Assembly: GCA_025351405.1 (NCBI GenBank)
Contig: JANXVZ010000019.1
Span: 1-64,000, forward strand
Length of the DNA: 64,000 nt
Direction: 5' to 3'
From: Sphingomonadales bacterium
GTDB lineage: Bacteria > Pseudomonadota > Alphaproteobacteria > Sphingomonadales > Sphingomonadaceae
A model generated the notes under the pieces. It did no database searches. It was given only the letters and a program-made list of their open reading frames with translations, and had not been told where the DNA came from. How positions within the stretch are numbered: position 1 is the first letter of the stretch; each line of letters starts with the position of its first letter. A program made the position numbers and the translations under genes. Shown here in pieces: positions 10,581 to 19,999 of this stretch.

Positions 10581-11455
10581 CGCCGCTGCTCCAGCCGTGC
10601 GGCCGCCCTGGCGAATGCCGCCACGTCGACCGTCTCAGCGCGAGCTTCGGGGTTGACGCCTTCGGCGATCATCGCCTCCAATGCCCCCGGAAGCGATTTG
10701 AGGCTGGCGCGCAACATCTTGCGGCGCTGGCCGAATGCAGCGGCGGTCAACGCCGATAGCGCTGCGGGACGGGCAAGCGACAGTGGCGGCATCGGCACAA
10801 GGTGGACGACCGCCGATTCAACCTTCGGCGACGGCACAAATGCCCGCGGCGGCACGGTGAAGGCAATTTTTGCCGTGGTGCGCCATTGCGCCAGCACCGA
10901 CAGCCGGCCATAGGCACCGCCGCCTGGTGCCGCGACGAGGCGTTCAGCGACTTCCTTCTGGAACATCAGCGTCAGGCTCGCCCACCACGGCGGCCAGGCC
11001 TCGCCGCCCATCCAGCCGGTCAGCAGCGCCGTGCCGATGTTGTAGGGAAGATTGGCGACGATATGCGCGCCTTGTCCAGCGACGGCCTCCGCGTCGATGG
11101 CCATGGCATCGGCCGAAATCACCGTCAGCCGGCCCTCGGCGGCTTCGGCAAGCTCGGCCAGGGCCGGCAGGGTGCGGTCGTCACGCTCCACCGCGATCAC
11201 CCGGGCGCCGGCCCGCAGCAGCGCCCGGGTCAGGCCACCCGGCCCGGGGCCGACTTCATAGACAGTCTGCCCTGCCAGCGGTCCCGGCACCCGCGCGATG
11301 CGATCGAGCAGGTTGCCATCGAGCAGGAAATTCTGGCCGAGCGATTTCTTGGCGGCAAGGCCGTGGCGCGCGATGACTTCACGAAGTGGCGGCAGCCGCA
11401 ACAGCGATTGTGGCAGGTCTTCCGCGCTCAATTCGCCAGCCGCCGCGCCGCACAT
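10577..11455 (-). CDS. rsmA: 16S rRNA (adenine1518-N6/adenine1519-N6)-dimethyltransferase
   Basis: KsgA/RsmA dimethylates two adjacent adenines in the 3' hairpin of 16S rRNA late in 30S assembly. The core is clear: [11 protein letters not shown], the SAM motif [16 protein letters not shown], the catalytic NLPYNIGT, and the C-terminal helical domain ending in [21 protein letters not shown] at 11455 overlaps pdxA by 28 bases; a TTG at 11431 forms a TTGA overlap with the pdxA stop and would give 284 residues starting MSAEDLPQ, which fits the family length at least as well. Fourth gene of lptD-surA-pdxA-rsmA. Confidence 0.93.
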   Translation of the reverse strand: MCGAAAGELSAEDLPQSLLRLPPLREVIARHGLAAKKSLGQNFLLDGNLLDRIARVPGPLAGQTVYEVGPGPGGLTRALLRAGARVIAVERDDRTLPALAELAEAAEGRLTVISADAMAIDAEAVAGQGAHIVANLPYNIGTALLTGWMGGEAWPPWWASLTLMFQKEVAERLVAAPGGGAYGRLSVLAQWRTTAKIAFTVPPRAFVPSPKVESAVVHLVPMPPLSLARPAALSALTAAAFGQRRKMLRASLKSLPGALEAMIAEGVNPEARAETVDVAAFARAAARLEQRR

Positions 11456-12429
11456 TCGCCGGCCATGCGGATCGCCTCGATCATGGCGCGCGGCGACGCG
11501 ATGCGCTGCCCGGCGATGCCGAAGGCCGTGCCATGATCGGGCGAGGTGCGGACGATCGGCAACCCCAGGGTGACATTGACCCCGTCTTCGAAGTGCAGCG
11601 TCTTCAGGGGGATCAGCGCCTGGTCGTGGTACATGCACATCGCCGCGTCATATTGGGCGCGGGCATCGGCATGGAACAGCGAATCGGCGGCCATGGGCCC
11701 GCGCGCGTCGATGCCTTCGGCGATGAGCTGTTCGACGGCAGGCCGGATGATGTCGATATCCTCGCGGCCCAGCGTCCCGCTTTCCCCCGCATGGGGGTTG
11801 AGCCCGGTGAAAACCAGCCGCGGGTTCTCGATCCCGAAGTCACGGATCAAGGCGCGCACCGTCACCCGCGCCTTCGACAGGATCAGCTCGGTCGTCAATT
11901 GCTGCGGCACATCTGCCAGCGCCGTGTGAACGGTAATCGGCACGGTGCGGAGCGTTGGCCCGGCGAGCATCATCACGGCGCGGGCGCTGGCGATGCCGCA
12001 GCGTTCGGCGATGAATTCGGTCTGCCCGGGGTGGGTGAAGCCGATGGCGTAAAGCTGTGCCTTGCTGACAGGTCCGGTGACGACGCCGCCGGCAAAGCCA
12101 TTGCGCGCCAGGCCCACGGCGATTTCAAGGCTGTCCAGCGCACAGCGCGCCCCTGCGAGGTTGGGATCGCCGGGAACGATATCGCCGGGGTCGTCAACCT
12201 GCACGAGGGGCAGCGCCGCATCGAATACGCCCGCCGCATCCCCAGGCGACCCGAGAACTTCGACCGGACCGTCCCAGACCGCCTGCACCGATCGGCGATC
12301 GCCGATGGCAAAGAACGGGGGCAGGCGTTCCTCGCGGCGCATCGCCCAGGCCCGCGCCACCACTTCGGGGCCGATGCCGGCGGGATCGCCGAGTGAAACC
12401 GCCAGTGGTGCGGCGGCATGTGTCGCCAT
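11428..12429 (-). CDS. pdxA: 4-hydroxythreonine-4-phosphate dehydrogenase
   Basis: NAD-dependent, metal-requiring enzyme of the DXP-dependent pyridoxal phosphate pathway. 333 residues from ATG 12429, which lies one base after the surA stop. Family features: the opening [15 protein letters not shown], the motif [14 protein letters not shown]-like at [12 protein letters not shown] with metal histidine, [16 protein letters not shown], and [13 protein letters not shown] with the third histidine region. A longer frame to 12453 would overlap surA. Coupled to surA upstream and rsmA downstream. Confidence 0.95.
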   Translation of the reverse strand: MATHAAAPLAVSLGDPAGIGPEVVARAWAMRREERLPPFFAIGDRRSVQAVWDGPVEVLGSPGDAAGVFDAALPLVQVDDPGDIVPGDPNLAGARCALDSLEIAVGLARNGFAGGVVTGPVSKAQLYAIGFTHPGQTEFIAERCGIASARAVMMLAGPTLRTVPITVHTALADVPQQLTTELILSKARVTVRALIRDFGIENPRLVFTGLNPHAGESGTLGREDIDIIRPAVEQLIAEGIDARGPMAADSLFHADARAQYDAAMCMYHDQALIPLKTLHFEDGVNVTLGLPIVRTSPDHGTAFGIAGQRIASPRAMIEAIRMAGECAARRLAN

Positions 12430-12430
12430 C

Positions 12431-13783
12431 TCAGCGATAATCGACGATGGCATCGCGGCGCAGATCGCGCAGGTAGCGCTGCGCCCGCATGTTGACGCGC
12501 TCTTCGTTCATCTGGGCGTAGATCGCCTGGAAATCCGGTGCCTTGGCCTGTGCGGCGGTGTCGTCGCGGCCACAAAGCACAAGGACGCGCAAGCCGTCCT
12601 TGGCAGAACCGAACGGCGGCGTCGCTTCGCCGATCGACATCTTGCCCATGATGTTGCGCAGCGCCGGCGGCAGGTCCTTCAACTTGAGGGCATCGTTGGT
12701 GGCAACTTCGGCGCCGAGTTGCTTGCCGATTTCCTCGGTCCGCCCGCAGCCGCCCATGTTTTGCGTCGCCGCCTGGAAGATCTTGACCTTTTCACGGGCC
12801 TGCGCCTCGGTGGTGTTGGGCGCCAGCGGCAACGACAATTGCTTGAGGCTGAGCACGGCGTCGTCGGGGTTGGCTTCGAGAACCTGGCGTTTTTCGGTCA
12901 GCGCCATGATGGCATAACCGCCCGGCACCTTGATCGGTTCGCTGACAGCGGTCGTCGGGTCACCGGGGATGAGCGTCGTGACCACCGGGGAGACAGCATC
13001 GTTGAGCTGTTCCGCGCGGACCCAGCCGAGATCGCCGCCGACACCCGCGCTCGACGCCTCCGAAAATTGCCGGGCATAGGCGACAAACGATGCGCCGCCA
13101 CGGATCTGGCCGACGATGCGCGCCGCGTCCTGCATGACCGTTGCATCGGTTTCCGGCGTCGACGAGATGAAGATTTCGCCGACGTGATATTCGGTCTTGC
13201 CCTTGGAGGCATTGAGCTTGGCAATGACAGCCTGCACTTCGTCGTCACCGACGTTGACCAATGGCTCGACCTTGCGGCGCAACACGCGGCTCCACGCCAA
13301 CTCGCCGCGGATCTGGGCCTTGATCGAGGCAGGCGAGGTGTTGTTGGCGCGCAAGAACTCCTCGAATGCCGCCGATGATCGCTTGAAGTTGGCGGCGACA
13401 CGGTCATAGGCGCGGTCGACTTCGGCATCTGGGATCTTGATGTCGTTGGCGGCAGCTTCCTGGACCTGCAGCTTTTCGTCGATGAGGTTGCGCAGCACCT
13501 GCAGGCGCAGGCGCGGACGCTCGTCGTCGGTGATCTTGCCGCCATTGGCCGCAACGACCAGGTTCAGGCGCTGGTCGATGTCGGTATCGGTGATGACGTC
13601 ACCGTTGACGATCGCCTGGGCCTTGCGAACCGTCGGATCGACATCGCCCATTACCTTCAATTCCGGCAGGTCGGTGGCGGAAAACAATGGCGACTTGTCA
13701 ATGGCGCCAAGCGCGGCCGGGGCAGCGGCAAAGGCGCCCAGGACCGTCAGCGCAACAAACGGCAACGAACGGGTAAAACGCAT
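12431..13783 (-). CDS. surA: SurA-type periplasmic chaperone / peptidyl-prolyl isomerase
   Basis: Escorts outer-membrane beta-barrel proteins, LptD among them, through the periplasm. 450 residues from ATG 13783, which has GGAG six bases upstream and opens a signal peptide (MRFTRSLPFVALTVLGAFAA). The chaperone N-domain covers about 45-190 (IVNGDVITDTDIDQRLNLV and VLRNLIDEKLQVQEA), followed by parvulin-type PPIase segments (SFVAYARQFSEASSAGVGGD then LGWVRAEQL). The second isomerase domain is less well conserved. It lies between lptD and pdxA, as in many proteobacteria. Confidence 0.92.
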   Translation of the reverse strand: MRFTRSLPFVALTVLGAFAAAPAALGAIDKSPLFSATDLPELKVMGDVDPTVRKAQAIVNGDVITDTDIDQRLNLVVAANGGKITDDERPRLRLQVLRNLIDEKLQVQEAAANDIKIPDAEVDRAYDRVAANFKRSSAAFEEFLRANNTSPASIKAQIRGELAWSRVLRRKVEPLVNVGDDEVQAVIAKLNASKGKTEYHVGEIFISSTPETDATVMQDAARIVGQIRGGASFVAYARQFSEASSAGVGGDLGWVRAEQLNDAVSPVVTTLIPGDPTTAVSEPIKVPGGYAIMALTEKRQVLEANPDDAVLSLKQLSLPLAPNTTEAQAREKVKIFQAATQNMGGCGRTEEIGKQLGAEVATNDALKLKDLPPALRNIMGKMSIGEATPPFGSAKDGLRVLVLCGRDDTAAQAKAPDFQAIYAQMNEERVNMRAQRYLRDLRRDAIVDYR

Positions 13784-14005
13784 TCCTGTCTCCGGACCGG
13801 GGAAAATCTGCCCGGCAAAGCCTGTGTTCGACATGACCGAAGCGTCATGGCCGTGTGGAAAAGCCTGTCGGTGGTGGTGCCACCGGGAGCCTGCCCCGCG
13901 TCTCTAGCGCAAGCACCGGGCCGGGGCAAAGCCCGTCTCGATGCAGCACATGAATGGATAGTGCCGGCCCAGCGGTTAACAGGGGCTGAAGCGGCACCGA
14001 ACGGT

Positions 14006-16312
14006 TTATTTGCCGAGCGTCTTGAAAGCGATACTGAGCTGGAAGGTGTTCCCGGCGCGAATATCGCGGTCGGTGATATAATCGCGCCGCCAGCTGACAC
14101 CAAAGCGGAAGCATTCGTCTTCATACTCGATTCCGGCGCGGTGGCGGATCGCCTGGAACCCGTTGCCGATGGCGGCCGGGTCGTCGCGCCTGGTCGTCAG
14201 GTCGATGATTGCCGTGCCATAGGCCGACCAGAAGCGCGCAAACGCCACGCGACCGCCGACATCGAGTTCTGCCCTGTCGGCAAGGTCTTCGAGCTGAATG
14301 TTGCGATTGAGCTTTAGGTAGCCCACGGTGAAATAGGTGGTCCGCGACCCCAGCGAAACGTCGAATTCGTTGCGCCGCACCGCCAGCGTGGCGCGGTCGA
14401 GGCGAAAGCGGTGGGTAACCTCGACGATGCTGCCGAACTTCAGGTTGGTGCGCCCGACAAAGTCGCTGAGCTGGCCGGAAAGCCCGGTCCCGGCGGGAAA
14501 ATCGAAGCCCTGGCCCTGCAGGCGCACCGATTGACCGATTTCGCTGCGCAGCGCCCAACCCGGGCGGTCCAGCTTGTACTGGACCCCATAGGTCAGCCGG
14601 GTGCCGCCTTCGAAACGGTCATAACCGGGGTAACGGTTGAGATCGAACAGGCTGGTGTCTTCCAGTTCGATGGCGCGGCTGTCTTCATTGGGAAGATCGT
14701 TGTTGAGGCCGGTGGGCGCCGCGACAAACTGCACACGCGGCGTGATCGTCTGGGTGCCACCGAGCATCGGCCCGGCCAGCGGCCATTCGGCGTCGATCGC
14801 CACCAGCGGGATGGCGCGGCCGCGCACACCATTCTGGCCGGCATAATCGGGGAAGGTCGCCTTGTCGGGCGACACGACGTTGTACAGGTCGCCGCGCAGC
14901 ATGCCGGTCGCGGTAAAGCGCTGGCCCCAACTGGTGATCAGGCTGCGGTCCCACCGCGCAAACGCCAGGGCGCGTTGCTCGCTCTGGCCGTTGGTGCGCT
15001 CGAGGACGAGGGTGTTGGCGCCAAAGCGCAGGCGCCCGCCCAGCACTGGCGCTTGCGGGCGCCAGTCATATTCGATCAGCGGCAGCACGAACGGGATCTC
15101 GCCGCCGCGATCGGTGGCACGCAGGCCCTGGAACGACCAGGCCGATATCGACAGGTAACTGTCGGGACGCAGCCGTTCGAGGGCGTAGGTCGAGCGCAGC
15201 GAATCGTCGTAATCGAGACTGTAGAGCCGGTTGAAGGTATCGTCGGTGGTCAGCCGCAGCGAAAACGTCGATCGCCATTCGGGGCTGTGCTGCAACTGGC
15301 CATGGATGCCGAAATAGCCGCGAAACCGGTCGCCGCGGTCGATGGGCGTGATCCCGTCGGCGGCATAATCGATGAATTTCGAATAGGTGAAGAACGCATC
15401 CGCCTGCACCGGCCCCTGGGCGAACAGCCGCCGCGTCATCAGCTTCAGCGCCGGGTTGGCGGCCGAATAGAGATAGGGCGTGATCGTGCTGTCGCGATCC
15501 GGCGCCTCGGCAAAATGGAACGGCAGCCCGATGCCCAGCCCGAGCTGGCGGCGCAACTGGATCTCGGGGAGCAGGATGCCGGTGACCTGCTTGGCTTCGC
15601 CATCGGGGTGCGAGAAGCTCGGCAGGTAGATGACGGGGACACCGAACATCTCAAGCCTGGCCTGGCGATAGCTCAGGCGGTGGCGGGCGCGGTTGTAGGT
15701 GACGCGAACCGCCTTGACCTGCCAGACCGGGGAATGCGGGCAGCCGTCGCTGTCGACGACGGCGCAGGGCGAATAGACCGCGCGGTTGAGCGTGATGACA
15801 TTGCCATGGCGGCTGCTGCTGGCCGCGGCCAGCCGGCCACCGTCGTTGAGCACGAACAGCACGTTGTCGATGGCGCCATCGCGGAGCGAATCGGTGAGTT
15901 CGACCTTGTCGCCAAAGGCCTGGTTGCCATCGGGATCGACACTGACGACATGGCCGGTGGCGAGGACCACGCCGGTCTTGCGATTATATTCGATCTGGTC
16001 GGCGCTGAGTTTATAGGCGTCCCGGGCCAGCCTGACATTGCCGGTGGCGGTGACGACGTCGCTGGTCTCGTCATAGCTCATGGTATCGGCGGCGAAATCG
16101 ATCATGTCGCCGGGTGCGATGACGTCGCCGCCATCGCGCGGCGCGACCATGTCGCCGTCCCGTGCGGGCGTTGCGACTTCGGGCGCCAGCGTATTCTCAG
16201 GCGGCTGCGCCAGCGTATTCTCAGGCGGCTGCGCCGCTGGGGCGGACCACGCGAGCGCGGGCACTGAACCGATCAGCATGGCCGTGGCAAGCAGGAGTGG
16301 ACGAAGGGGCAA
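14006..16312 (-). CDS. lptD: LPS-assembly protein LptD
   Basis: Outer-membrane beta-barrel that, plugged by LptE, inserts lipopolysaccharide into the outer leaflet. 768 residues: signal peptide (cleavage near Ala23), an OstA/beta-jellyroll periplasmic domain at about 65-200 (ADTMSYDETSDVVTATGNVR), then the barrel (about 230-768) with the LptD-conserved GVPVIYLPSFSHPD. Two cysteines in YSPCAVVDSDGCPHSP may serve in a disulfide. Just after the signal peptide the 8-residue unit AQPPENTL is present twice. First gene of the operon with surA, pdxA and rsmA. Confidence 0.95.
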   Translation of the reverse strand: MPLRPLLLATAMLIGSVPALAWSAPAAQPPENTLAQPPENTLAPEVATPARDGDMVAPRDGGDVIAPGDMIDFAADTMSYDETSDVVTATGNVRLARDAYKLSADQIEYNRKTGVVLATGHVVSVDPDGNQAFGDKVELTDSLRDGAIDNVLFVLNDGGRLAAASSSRHGNVITLNRAVYSPCAVVDSDGCPHSPVWQVKAVRVTYNRARHRLSYRQARLEMFGVPVIYLPSFSHPDGEAKQVTGILLPEIQLRRQLGLGIGLPFHFAEAPDRDSTITPYLYSAANPALKLMTRRLFAQGPVQADAFFTYSKFIDYAADGITPIDRGDRFRGYFGIHGQLQHSPEWRSTFSLRLTTDDTFNRLYSLDYDDSLRSTYALERLRPDSYLSISAWSFQGLRATDRGGEIPFVLPLIEYDWRPQAPVLGGRLRFGANTLVLERTNGQSEQRALAFARWDRSLITSWGQRFTATGMLRGDLYNVVSPDKATFPDYAGQNGVRGRAIPLVAIDAEWPLAGPMLGGTQTITPRVQFVAAPTGLNNDLPNEDSRAIELEDTSLFDLNRYPGYDRFEGGTRLTYGVQYKLDRPGWALRSEIGQSVRLQGQGFDFPAGTGLSGQLSDFVGRTNLKFGSIVEVTHRFRLDRATLAVRRNEFDVSLGSRTTYFTVGYLKLNRNIQLEDLADRAELDVGGRVAFARFWSAYGTAIIDLTTRRDDPAAIGNGFQAIRHRAGIEYEDECFRFGVSWRRDYITDRDIRAGNTFQLSIAFKTLGK
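16183..16235. repeat. 24-bp tandem repeat inside lptD
   Basis: Two identical 24-base units, 16183-16206 and 16207-16230, plus five bases of a third, encode the doubled octapeptide AQPPENTL in the flexible stretch after the LptD signal peptide. The repeat is in frame and the copies show no differences, so the duplication is recent. Confidence 0.9.
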
Positions 16313-16417
16313 GCAACGCTTTCAACAGCCAGGATTCGGTTGATGGGCTTAGCCGGGCCGTTCCGCCGCGTCCACTGGCGCTAGCACAACGTTGGTCAAG
16401 CCACCGCTTTCACCGGC

Positions 16418-16975
16418 TCATAGCCACGCTTCATACCGGCGCGACTCTGCATTGGGGTCCGCGTCAGTGCCGCGATGCACGACTCTCGGGCTTGCGACAC
16501 TGGCGACCGTCGTCAGGATCCGGCCGATCGTGGCGGCCTCGTTGCCGTCATGGGCATTCCAGTAGATCACGTCGGCACCCGGGTTACCGACGGCGATGTC
16601 GAGGACAATGCGCGGCACGAAAAACCCTTCGTTCCGTAGTGCCACCGCGACAGCGTCCGCAACCGCCTTTCGCGACGGCGACCGGTAATGCACGAACACG
16701 ATGGCCTTCGTGGCGGCATCATATTGCTGTTCGCCTTGATTTTTGTGGGCGGTGACGGTCGTCGGGAGCTGTGTGACTGGCTGCGACTTGTTGAATGCAA
16801 TCGGACTGAGGAATATCACCACCCCGAAAAATGCGACGACCAACCCGGTCGGACCCTCGATCTTCAGGCCCAGGAACTCGCCTTTGCCGTCGCCGGCAAT
16901 GCGGCGCACGATGAACACAAGCCCGATGACCATCAGGCCGATGCCAACCACGCTCGTCAACATCGACGCCCCCAT
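16418..16975 (-). CDS. membrane-anchored protein of unknown function
   Basis: 185 residues with two hydrophobic segments near the N-terminus (VVGIGLMVIGLVFIV and GLVVAFFGVVIFLSPIAF) and a soluble domain of about 115 residues. The domain has the pattern AIVFVHYRSPSRKAVADAVA then FVPRIVLD and DVIYWNAHDGNEAATIGRI. That alpha/beta layout with a late basic/aromatic patch recalls LytR C-terminal-like or SPOR-like periplasmic domains, but I do not recognise the family. ATG 16975 or 16963 could be the start. It is upstream of lptD on the same strand, about 105 bases away. Confidence 0.6.
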   Translation of the reverse strand: MGASMLTSVVGIGLMVIGLVFIVRRIAGDGKGEFLGLKIEGPTGLVVAFFGVVIFLSPIAFNKSQPVTQLPTTVTAHKNQGEQQYDAATKAIVFVHYRSPSRKAVADAVAVALRNEGFFVPRIVLDIAVGNPGADVIYWNAHDGNEAATIGRILTTVASVASPRVVHRGTDADPNAESRRYEAWL

Positions 16976-17170
16976 TGTTCAATCCGTGTTCGAATATTTC
17001 AACAATGACGGTAACGGGTCAACGCCCGCGTGTTCGCCTCGTTCATGCCACCCCGTCTCTGGAGGGCGGCGTTGACGGCGTGTCCGATTGACCCATCGCT
17101 GCCGGGCCGGTTTGCGTGGCGCCGGGTCGCGTTCTAGACGATGCACCTGATTCAAGATCGAGGACCATCG

Positions 17171-18658
17171 ATGATCATTGCCTTCCCGCCCGTTGCTGAT
17201 TCCGCCCCCCATGCCCAGGTCGTGCTTGTCGGGCCCGGCGGGGCGATGAGCCCCGCTGCCACCGCTGCCGACACCGCCACCGGTGGCCAGCTGCGGCGCG
17301 CCCTCACCGCCGCGCGCTTCGACGGCGAGGCCGCGGCGCTGGTCGAGGTGCTGGCTCCGGCCAACATGGCAGCGACCCGCCTCATCGCCATCGGCACCGG
17401 CAAGCTCGACGCCGCCGACGCGGCAGCCTTCGAAAAGATCGGCGGCGCCATCGCCGCGCGGTTGCTGGCCAGCGGCGAAACCCGCGCCAGCGTCGACCTG
17501 TCGGGCATCAGCGCCGCCGTGCCGATCGCCACCGCCGCGGCACACCTTGGCCATGGCGCCGTCCTGCGCGGCTATCGCTTCGACAAATACCGCACCACGA
17601 TGAAGGACAAGGCCAAGCCGACGCTGGCACATCTCGACATCTTGGGGGCCGCCGACGCCGAAGCCGCCTTTGCGCCGCTTGCCGGCATTGCGGCGGGCGT
17701 GTTCCGCACCCGCGACCTCGTCAGCGAGCCCGCCAACATCATCTATCCCGAAAGCTTTGTCGCCAGTGCGGCGGATCTCGCCGATCTCGGCATCGAGCTG
17801 ACCATCCTCGATCAGCCGGCAATGGAGAAACTCGGCATGGGCGCGCTGCTCGGCGTGTCGCAGGGCTCGGTGCGGGCACCGCGGATCATGGCGATGCGCT
17901 GGAACGGCACCGGCGACGCCAATTCCAGGCCGGTGGTCTTTGTCGGCAAGGGCGTCACCTTCGATACCGGCGGTATCTCGCTCAAGCCGCCGGCCGGCAT
18001 GGAAGACATGAAGTGGGACATGGGCGGGGCAGGCGCCGTCACCGGGGCGATGCACGCGCTCGCGGCACGCAAGGCGAAGGCGCACGTCGTCGGCGTCGTC
18101 GGGCTGGTCGAAAACATGCCCGATGGCAATGCCCAGCGCCCCGGCGACGTCGTCACCAGCATGAACGGCCAGACCATCGAGGTGATCAATACCGATGCCG
18201 AAGGCCGCCTCGTGCTGTGCGATGCGATCTGGTGGGCGCAGGAAACCTATGATCCCGAAGTCGTCGTCGACCTGGCGACGCTAACGGGCGCGATCATCAT
18301 CAGCCTCGGCCATGAATATGCCGGCATCTTCGCCAACGATGATGGCCTTGCCGCGCAGTTGATCGCGGCGGGGGATGCCAGCGGCGACAAGCTGTGGCGG
18401 ATGCCGCTGGCCGACAGCTTCGACAAGCTGATCGATTCGCCGATCGCCGACATCAAGAACGTCGGTCCGCGCGAAGGCGGCTCCATCACCGCGGCGCAAT
18501 TCATCAAGCGCTTCGTCAAGCCGGGGGTGAAATGGGCACACCTCGATATCGCCGGCATGGCATGGTCGTCAAAGGCCGGGCCGTTGTTCGACAAGGGCGC
18601 AACGGGCTATGGCGTGCGCCTGCTCGACCGCTTCATCGCCGCAAATTTCGAGGGGTGA
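17171..18658 (+). CDS. pepA: leucyl aminopeptidase (M17)
   Basis: Cytosolic di-metal aminopeptidase that releases N-terminal leucine and other residues; in E. coli it also binds DNA. 495 residues. Metal and catalytic residues of the family are present: Lys260 and Asp265 in VGKGVTFDTGGISLKPP, and Asp342, Glu344 and Arg346 in NTDAEGRLVL. ATG 17171 is preferred over 17141 because GAGG lies eight bases before it and the sequence after it starts the PepA N-domain. holC follows, a pepA-holC pairing common in proteobacteria, here separated by an inverted repeat. Confidence 0.95.
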   Translation: MIIAFPPVADSAPHAQVVLVGPGGAMSPAATAADTATGGQLRRALTAARFDGEAAALVEVLAPANMAATRLIAIGTGKLDAADAAAFEKIGGAIAARLLASGETRASVDLSGISAAVPIATAAAHLGHGAVLRGYRFDKYRTTMKDKAKPTLAHLDILGAADAEAAFAPLAGIAAGVFRTRDLVSEPANIIYPESFVASAADLADLGIELTILDQPAMEKLGMGALLGVSQGSVRAPRIMAMRWNGTGDANSRPVVFVGKGVTFDTGGISLKPPAGMEDMKWDMGGAGAVTGAMHALAARKAKAHVVGVVGLVENMPDGNAQRPGDVVTSMNGQTIEVINTDAEGRLVLCDAIWWAQETYDPEVVVDLATLTGAIIISLGHEYAGIFANDDGLAAQLIAAGDASGDKLWRMPLADSFDKLIDSPIADIKNVGPREGGSITAAQFIKRFVKPGVKWAHLDIAGMAWSSKAGPLFDKGATGYGVRLLDRFIAANFEG

Positions 18659-18681
18659 ACGCCGCACGCTTGTCGCCGTCC

Positions 18682-18767
18682 TGCCAGCGCAGGCTGGCAT
18701 CCAGCCCGGGCGCAGGACGATGCACATCAACGCGCGTTCGAAACCTCGATGCCAGCCTGCGCTGGCA
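18682..18767. repeat. inverted repeat pair (BIME-like) between pepA and holC
   Basis: TGCCAGCGCAGGCTGGCAT at 18682-18700 and its exact reverse complement at 18749-18767 (19 of 19) flank a 48-base loop. Each arm is itself nearly palindromic (TGCCAGC...GCTGGCA). Paired, opposite-facing short palindromes of this kind are the hallmark of dispersed REP/BIME elements. It fills almost the whole gap before the TTG of holC. Confidence 0.85.
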
Positions 18768-18785
18768 TGACAGGGTCGTGCGGCA

Positions 18786-19277
18786 TTGATCGACATCGGC
18801 TTCTACCAGCTCGGCGCCCGCACGGCCGATGCCGTGCTGCCGCAACTCGTGGCCAAGGCGCTGGCGGCCGGGCACCGCATCATCGTGCGGGCGCCGGACG
18901 CGGCGATGCTGGGCAAGCTCGACCTGGCGCTTTGGGCGCAACCGGCCGATGGCTTTGTGCCGCACGGCATCGACAGCGACGTCGGGCCGGACCGCGCGGC
19001 GAGCCAGCCCGTCCTGCTCAGCCTGGCGCCGCTGCCAGTCGGCAACGGTTCCGGCAACAGGGCCGGCAACAGGGCTGCCAATGGTGCAGATTGCCTGGCG
19101 CAAGTGGGGGATGATTTGCCCGATAGCCTCGACGGCCTGACCCGCGTGCTGTTCCTGTTCGATGCGGATGGAGTCGATGTCGCCCGTGCCCGCTGGCGCG
19201 CATTGGCGCGTCAGGATGGCGTCAAGCCGGTATACTGGCGCGAAGGCGAGGGCGGTCGCTTCGAAAAGGCCGGTTGA
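18786..19277 (+). CDS. holC: DNA polymerase III chi subunit
   Basis: Chi links the clamp loader to SSB-coated DNA. 163 residues, matching chi by the opening [44 protein letters not shown] and QPVLLSL. A stretch of about 16 residues (GNGSGNRAGNRAANGA) is inserted where chi has a short loop; it is written by 12-base repeats (19041-19088). Start TTG 18786 is chosen because chi begins within a few residues of FYxL and no ATG is available. pepA upstream supports the identification. Confidence 0.85.
   Translation: MIDIGFYQLGARTADAVLPQLVAKALAAGHRIIVRAPDAAMLGKLDLALWAQPADGFVPHGIDSDVGPDRAASQPVLLSLAPLPVGNGSGNRAGNRAANGADCLAQVGDDLPDSLDGLTRVLFLFDADGVDVARARWRALARQDGVKPVYWREGEGGRFEKAG
19041..19088. repeat. 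12-bp tandem repeat inside holC
   Basis: Four consecutive 12-base units (starts 19041, 19053, 19065, 19077), the middle two differing at one base, encode Gly-Asn-Gly-Ser, Gly-Asn-Arg-Ala, Gly-Asn-Arg-Ala and Ala-Asn-Gly-Ala. In frame, located in a predicted surface loop. Confidence 0.8.
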
Positions 19278-19352
19278 CCTTGCCTTTCAGGCCGCACCGC
19301 ACTAGACGCGCCGCGACCAAACCCCTCCAATATTCATTGAAACGGACAGCCC

Positions 19353-19775
19353 ATGGCCGCCACGCGCACCTTCTCGATTCTCAAGCCCGACGCCACCCGC
19401 CGCAACCTGACCGGCGCCATCAACGCCATGATCGAGGCCGCCGGCCTGCGCATCGTCGCGCAAAAGCGCATCCACCTGACCAAGGACCAGGCCGAAGGCT
19501 TTTACGCCGTCCACCGCGAGCGCGGTTTCTTTGGTGAACTGGTGTCGTTCATGATTTCGGGGCCCGTTGTGGTCCAGGTCCTTGAAGGCGAAAACGCCGT
19601 GCCGCGTTATCGCGACATCATGGGCGCCACCAACCCCGCCAACGCCGACGCCGGCACCATCCGCAAGGTCCATGCCGAATCGATCGAGGCCAACAGCGTC
19701 CACGGATCGGATTCGGACGAGAATGCCGCGATCGAGATCGCCTATTTCTTCAAGCCGGAAGAGATTGTCGGATAG
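19353..19775 (+). CDS. ndk: nucleoside diphosphate kinase
   Basis: Transfers the gamma-phosphate from ATP to other (d)NDPs through a phosphohistidine. 140 residues, the standard length. Active-site His117 lies in NSVHGSDS, preceded by the substrate-binding [20 protein letters not shown]. The N-terminal [14 protein letters not shown] contains the conserved lysine. A clean terminator at 19878 follows. Confidence 0.97.
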   Translation: MAATRTFSILKPDATRRNLTGAINAMIEAAGLRIVAQKRIHLTKDQAEGFYAVHRERGFFGELVSFMISGPVVVQVLEGENAVPRYRDIMGATNPANADAGTIRKVHAESIEANSVHGSDSDENAAIEIAYFFKPEEIVG

Positions 19776-19877
19776 TCGCAGCGCCGCGAGCGCGCAGGGC
19801 ACAGCCAAGCGCGCCGACAGGCGCAAGACCGGCCGGCGGGGCGGCGGGGCCTTCCCCCGCCGAACCCGTCCAACGAC

Positions 19878-19905
19878 AGCACGGGCTTTGCCCGTGCTTT
19901 TTTTC
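19878..19905 (+). terminator. intrinsic terminator downstream of ndk
   Basis: A perfect 9-bp stem, AGCACGGGC / GCCCGTGCT, with a TTT loop, is followed directly by six more T. It is about 100 bases after the ndk stop. The bases between 19776 and 19877 hold another GC-rich hairpin (around 19833-19858) but no gene. Confidence 0.88.
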
Positions 19906-19999
19906 TGCGGTGTCGGTCGGCATTTGTTTTCGATCGGCGATGTGCTGGGCCTCGCTGCTGTCCTACATTGTCAGGTCCCGCTATAATTAGAGGCTACCG

